DNA from: DATGKK01 sp035294725
GTDB lineage: Bacteria; Actinomycetota; Acidimicrobiia; Acidimicrobiales; Bog-793
Reading direction: 5' to 3'
NCBI GenBank assembly: GCA_035294725.1
Contig: DATGKK010000070.1
Location: forward strand, 1-53,969
Length of the DNA stretch: 53,969 nucleotides
Made by a program: the position numbers and the translations under genes. The stretch's first letter is position 1. Each line of letters opens with the position of its first letter. Under the pieces are notes generated by a model, which ran no database searches, had not been told where the DNA came from, and saw nothing but the letters and a program-made list of their open reading frames with translations. Shown here one piece after another: positions 23,958-32,459 of the stretch.

Positions 23958-24806
23958 CTACCTCGCCGGCGAACGTCCGCCGAGGTAGCGGGCGAGCTGC
24001 CGGCTCTCGGCGACGAGGTGTCCGGCGTCGTCGTAGAGCTCGCCCTGCTCGTCGGCGTAGCCACCCGACAGCGTCCTAGTCTCGAAGCGCCCGTAGCACC
24101 AGTCCGAGGACGGCCGCCTGCGCCAGTGGACCGTGTACTCGATCGTCGGCGCCCCGAGCGGGTCGGCCTCCAGGGTGCGGCCGAAGACCGCCGGAGGCCA
24201 GGAGTCGAGGAACAGGGCGACGGCAAGCGCGTCGGTCGGCCGGCCGTCGCGGAGCCGGATCCATCCTCCCGTGACGGCCTCGCCCGGCTCGGTCCGGAAC
24301 ATGAACAGGTCGTCGCGCCGCGCGGCGCGCGTGTCCAGCCGGTCCCACAAGGTCGCGCCCTCCCCGACCCGCCGCACGGCCAGGCTCGCAGAGGGCGCCG
24401 GAACCTCGGGTGGCTCGGGCTGGAAGTCAAGCGGCCCCGGCTCCCGCCACCGCCCTAAGGTGGCGAGGGCGGCGCACCTCACGACCCCGTCCTGGGAGAG
24501 CTCGGCCCGGAACGAGGCGTGCCCCCTCCCGAGGCGCAGCGCCGTCACCTCGACCTCGCAGGCGGCGATCGCCGGCCGCTCGAGGAAGTGGACCGTCATC
24601 GTGACCGGGTCCGGGAACGGGCTCTCGCCGAGCACCGCCCGCAGGCAGATCGCCGCGAGGTAGCCCCCGTTCGGGCCGCCGCCCACCCGCCAGCCGTCCG
24701 ACACGGCACCGCGGTAGTGGCCCTTCGCACCTCGCTCGAGCGAGGTGTCGCGATCGAGCTCGAAGCTCCCCTCGGCGCCGGGCCCTCCGCCCTCGCCGGG
24801 CGTCAC
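23958..24806 (-). CDS. Acyl-CoA thioesterase (TesB-like, double hotdog)
   Basis: A 282-residue protein of two hotdog repeats. The first contains WRVGGGPNGGYLAAICLRAVLGE and TMTVHFLERPAIAACEVEVTALRLGRGHASF, typical of acyl-CoA thioesterases acting on acyl-CoAs. The second contains SWPPAVFGRTLEADPLGAPTIEYTVHWRRRP and an ESRQLARYL end. The GTG at 24806 overlaps the PadR stop (GTGA), so the two are translationally coupled. Cytoplasmic. It may release the acid from a CoA ester and so control the ligand pool sensed by PadR (inference). Confidence 0.83.
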   Translation of the reverse strand: MTPGEGGGPGAEGSFELDRDTSLERGAKGHYRGAVSDGWRVGGGPNGGYLAAICLRAVLGESPFPDPVTMTVHFLERPAIAACEVEVTALRLGRGHASFRAELSQDGVVRCAALATLGRWREPGPLDFQPEPPEVPAPSASLAVRRVGEGATLWDRLDTRAARRDDLFMFRTEPGEAVTGGWIRLRDGRPTDALAVALFLDSWPPAVFGRTLEADPLGAPTIEYTVHWRRRPSSDWCYGRFETRTLSGGYADEQGELYDDAGHLVAESRQLARYLGGRSPAR

Positions 24807-25381
24807 CGGCCCGGCTCCCCGGCGGCGGGGCGCTCGCTCGCCGCCGTTCCGTCCCTCCCGGCCAGCTCGGAGCGGGCCCAGTCGGCCCACTCGACCAGCC
24901 CGCGCTCGTAGCGGATGCCGGCCTCGAGCATGATCCTCGAGGAGTCGAGCTCGGGGCGGCGCTCCCCCACCGGCGTGGCGTCGATGGCCTCGGCGTAACC
25001 CTCGTAGCGGGCGAGCTGCCGGGCGTGCGCAGCCCGCTCCCGAGCGAGGAGGGCGAGGACCTCCTCGGTCGGGAGCAGCCACCAGAAGAACCCCTGCAGG
25101 AGCGACTCGACCCGCAGCTCCCGCGCGGGCTCGTCCTCTCGCAGCCACCGGATGACCTCGGCCCGGCCCTCCGGCGTGGCGGCATAGATCTTGCGGCCCC
25201 GCGGCCCGGAGCCGACCTGCTCGATCAGGCCCTCGCCGACGAGGCGGGCGAGCTCGGGGTAGATCTGCGAGTGGCTCGCCGACCAGACGTTCGCGAGCGT
25301 GAGGTCGAACTCGCGGGTGAGGTCGTACCCCGACATCGCACGCGCCGAGAGGAGCCCGAGGATCCCGTGGCGAAGGCTCAT
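24803..25381 (-). CDS. PadR family transcriptional regulator
   Basis: A 192-residue regulator. The winged-helix domain occupies residues ~1-85 (SLRHGILGLLSARAMSGYDLTREFD, QIYPELARLVGEGLIEQ, KIYAATPEGRAEV), followed by a helical dimerisation domain of the Vir type (RVESLLQGFFWWLL, ARERAAHARQLARYEGY). I prefer the ATG at 25381 over the GTG at 25396 because the family starts with MSLRHGILG and a GAGGCT hexamer is seven bases upstream. PadR proteins are repressors released by phenolic acids or drugs. A perfect ATGT-N8-ACAT operator lies in the divergent promoter region, so autoregulation and control of the carotenoid oxygenase are likely. Confidence 0.9.
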   Translation of the reverse strand: MSLRHGILGLLSARAMSGYDLTREFDLTLANVWSASHSQIYPELARLVGEGLIEQVGSGPRGRKIYAATPEGRAEVIRWLREDEPARELRVESLLQGFFWWLLPTEEVLALLARERAAHARQLARYEGYAEAIDATPVGERRPELDSSRIMLEAGIRYERGLVEWADWARSELAGRDGTAASERPAAGEPGR

Positions 25382-25421
25382 GGCGCCCAGCCTCACACGG
25401 TTGCACCGCCACGCGCAATCC

Positions 25422-25450
25422 TTGACATGTTGTTACTTACATGTCAGGCT
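25422..25450 (+). promoter_or_regulatory. PadR operator overlapping the carotenoid-oxygenase promoter
   Basis: TGACATGT (25423-25430) and ACATGTCA (25439-25446) form an exact eight-base inverted repeat with an eight-base spacer. This contains the known PadR core ATGT-N8-ACAT. A consensus -35 TTGACA is at 25422-25427, and CAGGCT at 25445-25450 (17-base spacing) is the likely -10, ending six bases before the ATG at 25457. Repressor binding would cover both boxes. The padR promoter (TTGCGC 25413-25418, GAGGCT 25389-25394 on the minus strand) lies just beside it. Confidence 0.75.
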
Positions 25451-25456
25451 ATCCAT

Positions 25457-26740
25457 ATGGCGACGCTCAACCCTTACCTGGAAGGTCCGTTCGCACCCGT
25501 CTCGGCGGAGCTCACCGTGCACGACCTGGCGGTGGAGGGAGAGCTGCCGGCCGGCCTCGAGGGGATGTACGTGCGCAACGGGCCGAACCCGGTCTTCGCT
25601 GATCCCGCCTCGTACCACTGGTTCCTCGGACAGGGGATGCTCCATGGCGTCGAGCTCTCGGGCGGGCGCGCCTCGTACCGCAACCGAACGGTGCGGGGGA
25701 ACGCGCTCGCGAACACCCACGTGGTCGAGCATGCCGGCCGGCTGCTCGCGCTCGTCGAGGTGAGCCTCCCGACCGAGGTGGACCGCGGGCTCGAGACGGT
25801 GGGGCCGTTCGACTTCGGGGGCCGGCTCGCCTCGGCCATGACGGCCCATCCCCACACCGACCCGGAAACGGGCGAGATGTGCTTCATCGGCTACGACGTC
25901 GCCGGGCCGCCCTACCTCCGCTACCACGTCGCCAACCGGCATGGGGAGCTCGTCCACTCTGCGGAGATCTCGCTCCCGGCCCCGACGATGATGCACGACT
26001 TCGCCATCACGGCGACCCGCTCGGTCCTGCTCGACCTCCCGGTGGTGTTCGATCTCGCCCTTTTCGGCTCGCGCCCGTTCCCGGCCGCCTGGTCGCCCTC
26101 CAACGGCGCACGCGTGGGCGTCATGCCCCGGCTCGGCACCGACGCCGACGTCGTGTGGATCGACGTCGAGCCCTGCTACGCCTTCCACGTCCTCAACGCC
26201 TACGACGCCGGCGACGAGATCGTCCTCGATCTGTGCCGCTACGCGTCGATGTTCGACGAGGACCTCCACGGCGTGGGCGGCGGGCCGGCCCGGCTGGAGC
26301 GCTGGACCATCGACCCGGCCGCCCGCAAGGTGAGGACCGACGTCGTGCTCGAGGTGCCGGTCGAGTTCCCCCGCCTCGACGAGCGGCTCGTGGGCCGACG
26401 GCACCGGACGGGCTACCTCGCCTCGCCGCAGATGGAGGACGGCTCCTTCGGCACGGCACGCTCGGTTGGGCTCGTCGCCGTCGACCTCGAGACCGGGCGC
26501 CACGAGACCCACGAGCTCGGGGATCGAGCCATCGCCAGCGAGCCGGTGTTCGTCCCTGCCGCAGATGGCGCCGAGGAGCGCGACGGCTACGTCCTTGCCA
26601 TCGTCGCCGACTCCCGGGGCGAGCACGCGAGCGATCTCATCGTCCTCGACGCATCCGACTTCTCGGGCCCACCCCTCGCGACCGTGCACCTCCCCCAGCG
26701 GGTGCCGCTCGGCTTCCACGGGAGCTTCGTGCGGCTCTGA
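25457..26740 (+). CDS. Carotenoid cleavage oxygenase/lignostilbene dioxygenase family protein
   Basis: A 427-residue seven-bladed beta-propeller with non-heme iron that splits C=C bonds of carotenoids, apocarotenoids or stilbenes. All four iron histidines are seen: His131 in TAHPHTDPETGE, His180 in MMHDFAIT, His244 in YAFHVLNAYD and His421 in PLGFHGSFV. The start GLEGMYVRNGPNP is the family's second-strand signature. There is no ribosome-binding site; the ATG lies six bases after the -10, so the mRNA is probably leaderless. The PadR-type operator suggests induction by phenolics, which favours a stilbene or lignin-dimer substrate over a carotenoid (inference). Confidence 0.9.
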   Translation: MATLNPYLEGPFAPVSAELTVHDLAVEGELPAGLEGMYVRNGPNPVFADPASYHWFLGQGMLHGVELSGGRASYRNRTVRGNALANTHVVEHAGRLLALVEVSLPTEVDRGLETVGPFDFGGRLASAMTAHPHTDPETGEMCFIGYDVAGPPYLRYHVANRHGELVHSAEISLPAPTMMHDFAITATRSVLLDLPVVFDLALFGSRPFPAAWSPSNGARVGVMPRLGTDADVVWIDVEPCYAFHVLNAYDAGDEIVLDLCRYASMFDEDLHGVGGGPARLERWTIDPAARKVRTDVVLEVPVEFPRLDERLVGRRHRTGYLASPQMEDGSFGTARSVGLVAVDLETGRHETHELGDRAIASEPVFVPAADGAEERDGYVLAIVADSRGEHASDLIVLDASDFSGPPLATVHLPQRVPLGFHGSFVRL

Positions 26741-26745
26741 GGGTG

Positions 26746-26762
26746 GGCCCCGGCTCGGGGCC
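26746..26762. terminator. GC-rich hairpin after the oxygenase gene
   Basis: GGCCCCG (26746-26752) and CGGGGCC (26756-26762) form a seven-base stem with a three-base loop, four bases after the oxygenase stop. There is no T-tract. It directly precedes the CATACT -10 box of the next gene. Confidence 0.4.
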
Positions 26763-26767
26763 GCTGG

Positions 26768-26773
26768 CATACT
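26768..26773 (+). promoter_or_regulatory. -10-like CATACT
   Basis: CATACT ends seven bases before the GTG at 26781, with no ribosome-binding site between. A leaderless start for the small membrane protein is likely. Confidence 0.35.
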
Positions 26774-26780
26774 GCGCGCC

Positions 26781-27212
26781 GTGTCGACGATGCCGCCCTT
26801 GAGCCCGCAGCTGGCTCCGGCGATCGACGCCATCCGCCTCAGCCTCCACGTCCTGGCGGCAGCAGTCTGGGTCGGGGGACAGGTCACCGTCGCGGGGCTG
26901 CTCCCGACAGTTCGCACGCTCGGTGGCGAGGCCCCGAGGGCGGTCGCGCGCGCCTTCGGGAGGCTCCAGTGGCCGGCCTACCTCGTCCTCATCGCCACCG
27001 GCATCTGGAACGTCCTCGCCGTGGACCCGCGCCGGGCCGGCGGCGCATGGAACGTCGTGCTCGGCGTGAAGATCGGGGTCGTGCTGCTCGCCGGCGCCGG
27101 CGCTCTCTGGCACCAGCGTGCCCGGACCAGGGTGGGCCTTGCCCTCTGGGGAGCCGTGGCGAGCCTGGCCTCGCTCGGCGCCCTCGTCCTCGGGGTGCTG
27201 CTCGCCGGTTGA
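26781..27212 (+). CDS. Small CopD-like membrane protein
   Basis: A 143-residue integral membrane protein with about four TM helices (LSLHVLAAAVWVGGQVTVAGLL, WPAYLVLIATGIWNVLA, WNVVLGVKIGVVLLAGAGALW, LALWGAVASLASLGALVLGVLLAG). The first helix has LHVLAAAVWVGG, matching the H..a...W.G pattern of CopD/copper-resistance and related b-type membrane domains; His and Trp are placed to bind copper or heme (inference). The start is the GTG at 26781 (leaderless) or the ATG at 26790. No CopC partner is present. The precise role is unknown. Confidence 0.7.
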   Translation: MSTMPPLSPQLAPAIDAIRLSLHVLAAAVWVGGQVTVAGLLPTVRTLGGEAPRAVARAFGRLQWPAYLVLIATGIWNVLAVDPRRAGGAWNVVLGVKIGVVLLAGAGALWHQRARTRVGLALWGAVASLASLGALVLGVLLAG

Positions 27213-27356
27213 CGGCACACCTGCCCGCTCGGCGACGTGCCGTCAGTGGTGGCCCGGCCCCGCACCGCCGCCCCAGCCCGGCGCGACTACAGCGCCAGAG
27301 GTCGCACGGCGTCTCCCAGCACCGGGCAGGGCCTCGGCCGCGCCGGCGACCGGGGT

Positions 27357-28526
27357 TCAGCCGGCGAGCGCGACCGCCCGCTCGATCCTCGCCGCCAGCG
27401 CCACCAGGACATGCTCGCTCCCGGCCGGGCCGACGAGCTGGAGGCCCGCCGGCGGGCGCCCCTCGGCCGGGACGGGCAGCGAGATGGCGGGCAGGCCGGC
27501 GAGGTTGACCGGGGCCGTGAGGAGGTTGAAGCCGAGCCGCCACTCTCCGATCACGGGCGGCCGGACTGCGAGCGTCGGGAGCGCGAGCACACCCACGCCC
27601 TCGAGAGCGGCGACGAAGCCCGGGACCCACCGCGCCGCGTACTCCCGAGCCAGCCTCGCGGTCTCTTCCGGGACTCGGGAACGGCTGAGCCGTTCGAGGG
27701 TGTCGGCTCCGATCCCCTCCCCGTTCGACTCGGCCACGAGCCAGCCGTCGGACTCGAGCGCCTCGAGGCCGAGCAGCACCTGCTGGTGGTACCACGCCCC
27801 CTTCCAACCGTCGATCGGGGTCGTTTCCACCTCGAGCTCGGCACGAGCGAGGGCCTCGTCGACGGCCGCGTCGATCACCGGGTCAACCTCGACGTCCGGC
27901 CCGAGCGCGGCACGGCCGACGCCGAGGGGCGCGGCGACGGTCTCGAGCGGCCGCCCCTCGATCAGGCGCATGCCCTCGGCCACCCCGGCGACCGTCGCCG
28001 CGATCGGGCCGACCGTGTCGAAGCTCGGAGCGAGGGGCCAGACACCCTCGAGGGGCACACGGCCGTGGGTCGTCTTCAGCCCGACGACGCCGCAGCACGC
28101 TGCCGGGATGCGGACGGACCCGCCCGTGTCCGATCCGAGCCCGACGTCCGCCTCGCCGAGGGCCACCGCCACGGCCGAGCCCGAAGACGAGCCGCCGGGG
28201 ACGCGGCCGGGGTCGGCGGGGTTCGCCGGGGTGCCGTACCAGGGATTGACCCCTGAGGTCCCGAAGGCGAGCTCGTGGAGGTTCGTCTTGCCGGCGAGCA
28301 GGCCACCGGAGGCCCGGATCTTCGCGACGCAGGCGGCGTCGGCCGCCGCCGGCGCCATCCGCTCGGCGAGGGCGCGGCAGCCGGCGGTCGTCACGGATCC
28401 CTCCACATCGAACAGGTCCTTCACGGCCACCGTGGTCGCCCCTGGTGCCATCGAGGCCCCCGGTGCGCCACCGGCGCCCGGCGCGAAGCGCTCGATCCAG
28501 ACCCCGTCGCTCACCCCTCGCACCAT
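27357..28526 (-). CDS. Amidase (amidase signature family)
   Basis: A 389-residue Ser-cisSer-Lys hydrolase. GGGAGG five bases upstream fixes the ATG at 28526; upstream in-frame codons are noncoding. The triad is Lys36 in TTVAVKDLFDV, Ser113 in PGGSSSGSAVAVA and the nucleophile Ser137 in GSDTGGSVRIPAACCG. It is shorter than many relatives (GatA is about 480) but has complete signature regions. It likely hydrolyses a small amide in the cytoplasm. Convergent with the CopD-like gene and divergent from the Fur-family gene. No gatB/C lies nearby, so a tRNA amidotransferase role is unlikely. Confidence 0.88.
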   Translation of the reverse strand: MVRGVSDGVWIERFAPGAGGAPGASMAPGATTVAVKDLFDVEGSVTTAGCRALAERMAPAAADAACVAKIRASGGLLAGKTNLHELAFGTSGVNPWYGTPANPADPGRVPGGSSSGSAVAVALGEADVGLGSDTGGSVRIPAACCGVVGLKTTHGRVPLEGVWPLAPSFDTVGPIAATVAGVAEGMRLIEGRPLETVAAPLGVGRAALGPDVEVDPVIDAAVDEALARAELEVETTPIDGWKGAWYHQQVLLGLEALESDGWLVAESNGEGIGADTLERLSRSRVPEETARLAREYAARWVPGFVAALEGVGVLALPTLAVRPPVIGEWRLGFNLLTAPVNLAGLPAISLPVPAEGRPPAGLQLVGPAGSEHVLVALAARIERAVALAG

Positions 28527-28545
28527 CGTCGCCTCCCTGAGCAGG

Positions 28546-28551
28546 TAGAAT
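28546..28551 (+). promoter_or_regulatory. -10 box TAGAAT of the Fur-family gene
   Basis: TAGAAT (five of six to consensus) lies 24 bases before the amidase start on the other strand and points toward the Fur-family gene. A transcript from here would begin near 28558. Confidence 0.45.
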
Positions 28552-28569
28552 GCGCGCATCAGCGATCTG

Positions 28570-28989
28570 TTGGAGCGCCTGCGGGCCAGCGACTGGCGTC
28601 TCACGCCGCAGCGGCGGGTCGTCGCCGAGGTCCTCGACGGTGAGCACGTCCACCTCACGGCCGAGGCCGTGCACAGCCGCGCCCAGCAGCGCCTCCCCGA
28701 GATCAGCCTGGCTACGGTCTACAACACCTTGAACGAGCTCGTGACGATGGGCGAGGTGCTCGAGGTGCCCGGCGCGGCAGGCGCCAAGCGCTACGACCCG
28801 AATGCCCACCTCCCCCACCAGCACCTCGTCTGCACCTCCTGCGGGGAGCTCCGGGACGTGTGGCCGGGCGGCGAGGCGGCCCTCTCGCTGCGGGACGCCG
28901 ACCGCCACGGCTACGAGATCAGCTCGGTGCAGATCGTGTTCCGGGGCCTCTGCCCCGCCTGCCGGTCCGCCGGCGACCACACCGCCTGA
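28570..28989 (+). CDS. Fur family transcriptional regulator
   Basis: A 139-residue metal-dependent repressor. The winged helix spans ~1-80 (WRLTPQRRVVAEVLDG, ISLATVYNTLNELVTMGEV). The dimerisation domain carries the metal residues HLPHQHLVCTSCGE and a second CPAC near the end, i.e. two CxxC motifs for structural zinc. The TTG at 28570 is the first usual start in frame; a stop at 28546 bounds the frame. The sequence before TTG (codons ATC AGC GAT CTG) continues the normal family N-terminus, so initiation may be upstream at an unusual codon. The metal (iron, zinc or peroxide-sensing iron) is not clear. Confidence 0.87.
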   Translation: MERLRASDWRLTPQRRVVAEVLDGEHVHLTAEAVHSRAQQRLPEISLATVYNTLNELVTMGEVLEVPGAAGAKRYDPNAHLPHQHLVCTSCGELRDVWPGGEAALSLRDADRHGYEISSVQIVFRGLCPACRSAGDHTA

Positions 28990-28992
28990 CCC

Positions 28993-29529
28993 TCAGCGTT
29001 CGAGCGCCTCCGCGTCGAGCGCGGCCCGGCGAGGTCCGGAGGGCCCGACGGCTGCCCGCAAGGCGGCGCGCACGGTGCGGGGCCGCACGACCTCGAGCTC
29101 GACCATCGGCTCGGTCCAGGGGAGCGGCACCTTCTCCCCGGGGTCGAACAGGCGCTCCCCGTCGACCCAGACCGGCCCCTTCCCGGGTAACAGGGCGAGC
29201 CTGGCGCCCCGTGCCACCCAGGCGAGCTTCGGCGCGATCGGTCGCTTGAGCCTGGTCGACCAGGTGATCCGCCTCGTGCCCCAGCGAGCCTTCGGGCCGA
29301 GCACGTCCTCGATCTCCCGGGGCCGGGCCACGCAGACGAACACGGCGTCGGGGCCACCGGAGCGGGCGAGCTCGGCCTGCACCGCCTGTAGGTCCCGTGC
29401 CGAGACGTCGCCCGATCCGAGCCGCTCGAAGCGGCCGGTGTCGGCCAGGTACCAGTCGACCCCGCCGGCGAGGCGAAGCACCCTCGGCCGGCGCTGCCCC
29501 GGCACGAGCCCCCCTGGGGGCGGTCTCAT
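28993..29529 (-). CDS. Hypothetical protein
   Basis: A 178-residue, soluble, basic protein. The ATG at 29529 (MRPPPGGLVPGQRRPRVLRLAGGVDWYLADTG) is chosen because residues before it look noncoding. Visible phrases are DLQAVQAELARSGGPDAVFVCVARPREI, WSTRLKRPIAPKLAWVARGARLALLPGKGPVWVDGERLFD and a C-terminal VELEVVRPRTVRAALRAAVGPSG. No catalytic motif or TM helix is seen, and I do not recognise the family. It is convergent with the Fur-family gene, ending three bases after that gene's stop. Confidence 0.55.
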   Translation of the reverse strand: MRPPPGGLVPGQRRPRVLRLAGGVDWYLADTGRFERLGSGDVSARDLQAVQAELARSGGPDAVFVCVARPREIEDVLGPKARWGTRRITWSTRLKRPIAPKLAWVARGARLALLPGKGPVWVDGERLFDPGEKVPLPWTEPMVELEVVRPRTVRAALRAAVGPSGPRRAALDAEALER

Positions 29530-29969
29530 CTGCAGGTCACCACCCCATTCTCGCGGCACGAGCCCCGGTTGCACGACCCTGCTCGGTGTTGGACCTGCGA
29601 GGCCGGCGGCTTCGGCCGCCGGTGCGCAGGCTGGCAGCGCGATCCTCGCATCGGGCGAGCGCTCGATGGCACCGGTGGGCACGTCGCCGGAGCGGCCCCC
29701 GCCGCCGTCGCCATGGCAGGGCGATCACCGTGCCGGCTGGCCGCGCGAGCTGCGGACGGCCGGAGCTCGCGTTCCCGACCCCCCCCACACGCTGCCGCAT
29801 GGGTCCTCCCGACCGACTCGAAGCCCGGCGGTGCCTCGAGAGACCGAGTGGCACGGCCGCTCCGGCTGTGGTTCGCCGCCAGCCGGCACCGAGAGCGCCA
29901 TCCCCCACCTGCTGCCCGCGGTTGGCTACTGTGCCCCGGCACGCAGCGTGCGCTGCGAGCGAACCCGCG
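29530..29969. other. Intergenic stretch upstream of the DUF3048 gene
   Basis: About 440 bases with only arginine/proline-rich frames on both strands and no ribosome-binding site that supports a gene. It should hold the divergent promoters of the 29529 and 29970 genes. TACTGT near 29925 is a weak -10 candidate. No repeat or RNA was identified. Confidence 0.4.
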
Positions 29970-31127
29970 ATGCCGAACAGGACTCACCGCCGCCAGAGCC
30001 GCCCGGGCCGCCGCCTGCAAGGCCTTCGTGATCGCCTGGGTGCGCTCGGTCGTCGTGGGCGCATCGCCTCGGGCGCGAGCCTCGCCGCCGTCCTCGTCGT
30101 CGTGGCCGGAGGGGTGGCCTTCGCCCTCACGGGATCGCACGCGCCACCCCGGCACCATGCATCGCGAAGGACGGACACCGCCACCACGACCTCGACGCTC
30201 CCGCCTCCGAAGCTCGACCGCCACCTCTGCCCGCTCACCGGGCAACGGGCCCCCGGCGGCAAGGTCCCCCAGCGCCCGGCGATCGGGATCAAGATCGGCA
30301 ACGACCCTGCGGCGCGGCCGCAGTCAGGGCTGATCTACGCCGACATCGTCTACGAGGAGATGGCCGAAGGCGGGATCACCCGCTACCTCGCCGTCTTCCA
30401 GTGCCACGAGGCGCCGGTCCTCGGCCCCGTGAGGTCGGTCCGCTGGGACGACTGGCACGTGCTCGCCTCCTACGGCCACCCGATCCTCGCCTACAGCGGG
30501 GGCATCAGCTACTGGGAGCAGCTCACGGCCCACCTGAGCTGGCTCTTCGACGCCGATGCGACCTTCTACCCTGCCGCCAACGCGTACTACCGCACGAGCA
30601 ACCGCTATCCGCCCGAGAACCTGTACACCTCGACGGCGGCGATCTGGAAGCTGGACCCGTCGAACCACCAGCCTCCGCCACCCCAGTTCCAGTACCGTCC
30701 CCTGCCGGCTGCCGGCGCCGAGCCGATCTCGAGCATGACGATCGTGGGGTTCTCCGAGGGCGAGAACGTCACCTGGACCTGGGATCCGGCGGCGAAGGCA
30801 TGGATGCGCTCCCAGGGCGGGGTGCCGGACACCGACGCCTCGGGGATGCAATTGAGGGCGGCCAACGTCGTCGTCCAGTTCGTCCACACCTACCCGGGCC
30901 CGTACTACGAGTCCGGGACCACCCGTGGAGTCCACTCCATCACCGAGGGCACCGGTGTCGCCTACCTGCTACGCGACGGCAAGCTCGAGAAGGGCACCTG
31001 GCACACGCCGACGTACGGCGACACGATGGAGCTCCGGCTCTCGAACGGTGACCTCATGGCCCTCCAGCCCGGCAACACGTGGGTCGAGATGGTCCCGGTG
31101 ACCTACGCTGTCCAGTTCCAGAAGTAG
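29970..31127 (+). CDS. DUF3048 domain-containing exported/membrane-anchored protein
   Basis: A 385-residue protein. A basic N-terminus is followed by one hydrophobic helix (ASLAAVLVVVAGGVAFALTG, about 34-53) and a Thr/Ser/Pro linker, so it is exported or membrane-anchored. DUF3048 follows: CPLTGQRAPGGK, RPAIGIKIGNDPAARPQSGLIYADIVYEEMAEGGITRYLAVFQ and GPVRSVRWDDW. The C-terminal DUF3048_C half carries the SGTTRGVHSITEGTGVAYLLRDGKLEKGTW segment. The family occurs in Firmicutes and Actinobacteria (YerB-like) and has no settled function. No strong ribosome-binding site is visible before the ATG. Confidence 0.85.
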   Translation: MPNRTHRRQSRPGRRLQGLRDRLGALGRRGRIASGASLAAVLVVVAGGVAFALTGSHAPPRHHASRRTDTATTTSTLPPPKLDRHLCPLTGQRAPGGKVPQRPAIGIKIGNDPAARPQSGLIYADIVYEEMAEGGITRYLAVFQCHEAPVLGPVRSVRWDDWHVLASYGHPILAYSGGISYWEQLTAHLSWLFDADATFYPAANAYYRTSNRYPPENLYTSTAAIWKLDPSNHQPPPPQFQYRPLPAAGAEPISSMTIVGFSEGENVTWTWDPAAKAWMRSQGGVPDTDASGMQLRAANVVVQFVHTYPGPYYESGTTRGVHSITEGTGVAYLLRDGKLEKGTWHTPTYGDTMELRLSNGDLMALQPGNTWVEMVPVTYAVQFQK

Positions 31128-31211
31128 CCGGCTCGCCCCTCGGAGCGATCCGGTCTCGCCGGGGCCGGCACGGCTCGGCGTTCGTCCCAGACCATCGGCA
31201 AGAAGGACCCC

Positions 31212-32441
31212 ATGAGACTGCTCCTCGTTGGTGCGGGAGGCGTCGGCGAGGCCGTCGCCGTGATGGCGTCGGCACGCGGCTACCTCGACGGCCTCGTGGT
31301 CGCCGACCTCTCGAGCGAGCGTGCTCGCGTCGTCGCCGAGCGGGCAGCGGCCGGGGGCAGCGCGGCGGAGGGCGTCGCCCTCGACGCGGGCGACTCCGCT
31401 GCAGTCGCCGAGCTCGCGAGGGCGCGCAGGTGCGACGTCGTGTTCAACGCGTGTGATCCCCGCTTCGTGATGCCGATCTTCGACGCTGCTCTCGCGGCGG
31501 GCGCCGACTATGTCGACATGGCGATGTCGCTCTCCCGACCCGACCCCGACCGGCCCTACGAGGAGACCGGCGTCATGCTCGGCGACGAGCAGTTCGCCCG
31601 GGCGGCCGAGTGGGAGGCGTCCGGCCACCTCGCCCTCGTCGGCTGCGGGGTCGAGCCCGGTCTCTCCGACGTCTTCGCCCGCTACGCCGCCGACCACCTC
31701 TTCTCCTCCGTCGACGAGGTCGGCGTCCGGGACGGTGCCAACCTCGAGGTCGAGGGCTACGACTTCGCACCGACGTTCTCGATCTGGACCACGATCGAGG
31801 AGTGCCTCAACCCCCCTCTCGTCTACGAGAGGGGGCGGGGCTGGTTCACGACACCGCCGTTCTCCGAACCGGAGGTCTTCACCTTTCCCGAGGGGATCGG
31901 TGAGGTCGCCTGCGTGAACGTCGAGCACGAGGAGGTGGTCCTCATCCCGAAGTGGCTCGACGTCGGTCGGGTGACCTTCAAGTACGGGCTCGGCGACGAG
32001 TTCATCGAGGTGCTCCAGGTCCTCCACCGGCTCGGCCTCGACCGTACGGCCCCGGTTCGGGTCCGCGGAGCCGAGGTCTCGCCCCGCGACGTGGTCGCTG
32101 CCTGCCTTCCCGATCCGGCAACCCTCGGCGACAAGATGCGGGGAGCCACGTGCGCCGGGACGGCCGTGCGGGGCACCGGCATCGACGGTTCGCCGCGGGC
32201 CGTCTACCTCTACCACGTGTCGGACAACGAGGAGACGATGGGCCGTCACGGCTGCCAGGCGGTGGTCTGGCAGACGGCGATCGCCCCCGTCGCCGCCCTC
32301 GAGCTGCGCGCGAACGGCGCCTGGCAGGGTGCCGGCGTGCTCGGCCCCGAGGCGTTCGACTCCGAGCCGCTCCTCGACCTGATGCGGGACTATGGCGAAC
32401 CCTGGCACCTACGCGAGGACGCCCCGCCCGTCCCGGGCTAG
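31212..32441 (+). CDS. Saccharopine dehydrogenase family protein
   Basis: A 409-residue NAD(P)-dependent enzyme. AGAAGGA four bases before the ATG at 31212 supports the start. The Rossmann motif VGAGGVGEAVAVMA is at residues 6-19. Further family features are VVFNACDPRFVMPIFDAALAAGADYVDMA, LALVGCGVEPGLSDVFARYAADHLF and a central substrate domain. It resembles lysine 6-/homospermidine-type or carboxynorspermidine-like dehydrogenases rather than the bifunctional eukaryotic enzyme. Its position beside an amine catabolic cluster (converging on it) suggests an amino-acid or polyamine substrate (inference). Confidence 0.85.
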   Translation: MRLLLVGAGGVGEAVAVMASARGYLDGLVVADLSSERARVVAERAAAGGSAAEGVALDAGDSAAVAELARARRCDVVFNACDPRFVMPIFDAALAAGADYVDMAMSLSRPDPDRPYEETGVMLGDEQFARAAEWEASGHLALVGCGVEPGLSDVFARYAADHLFSSVDEVGVRDGANLEVEGYDFAPTFSIWTTIEECLNPPLVYERGRGWFTTPPFSEPEVFTFPEGIGEVACVNVEHEEVVLIPKWLDVGRVTFKYGLGDEFIEVLQVLHRLGLDRTAPVRVRGAEVSPRDVVAACLPDPATLGDKMRGATCAGTAVRGTGIDGSPRAVYLYHVSDNEETMGRHGCQAVVWQTAIAPVAALELRANGAWQGAGVLGPEAFDSEPLLDLMRDYGEPWHLREDAPPVPG

Positions 32442-32459
32442 ACCAGGGCTAGATCCCTG

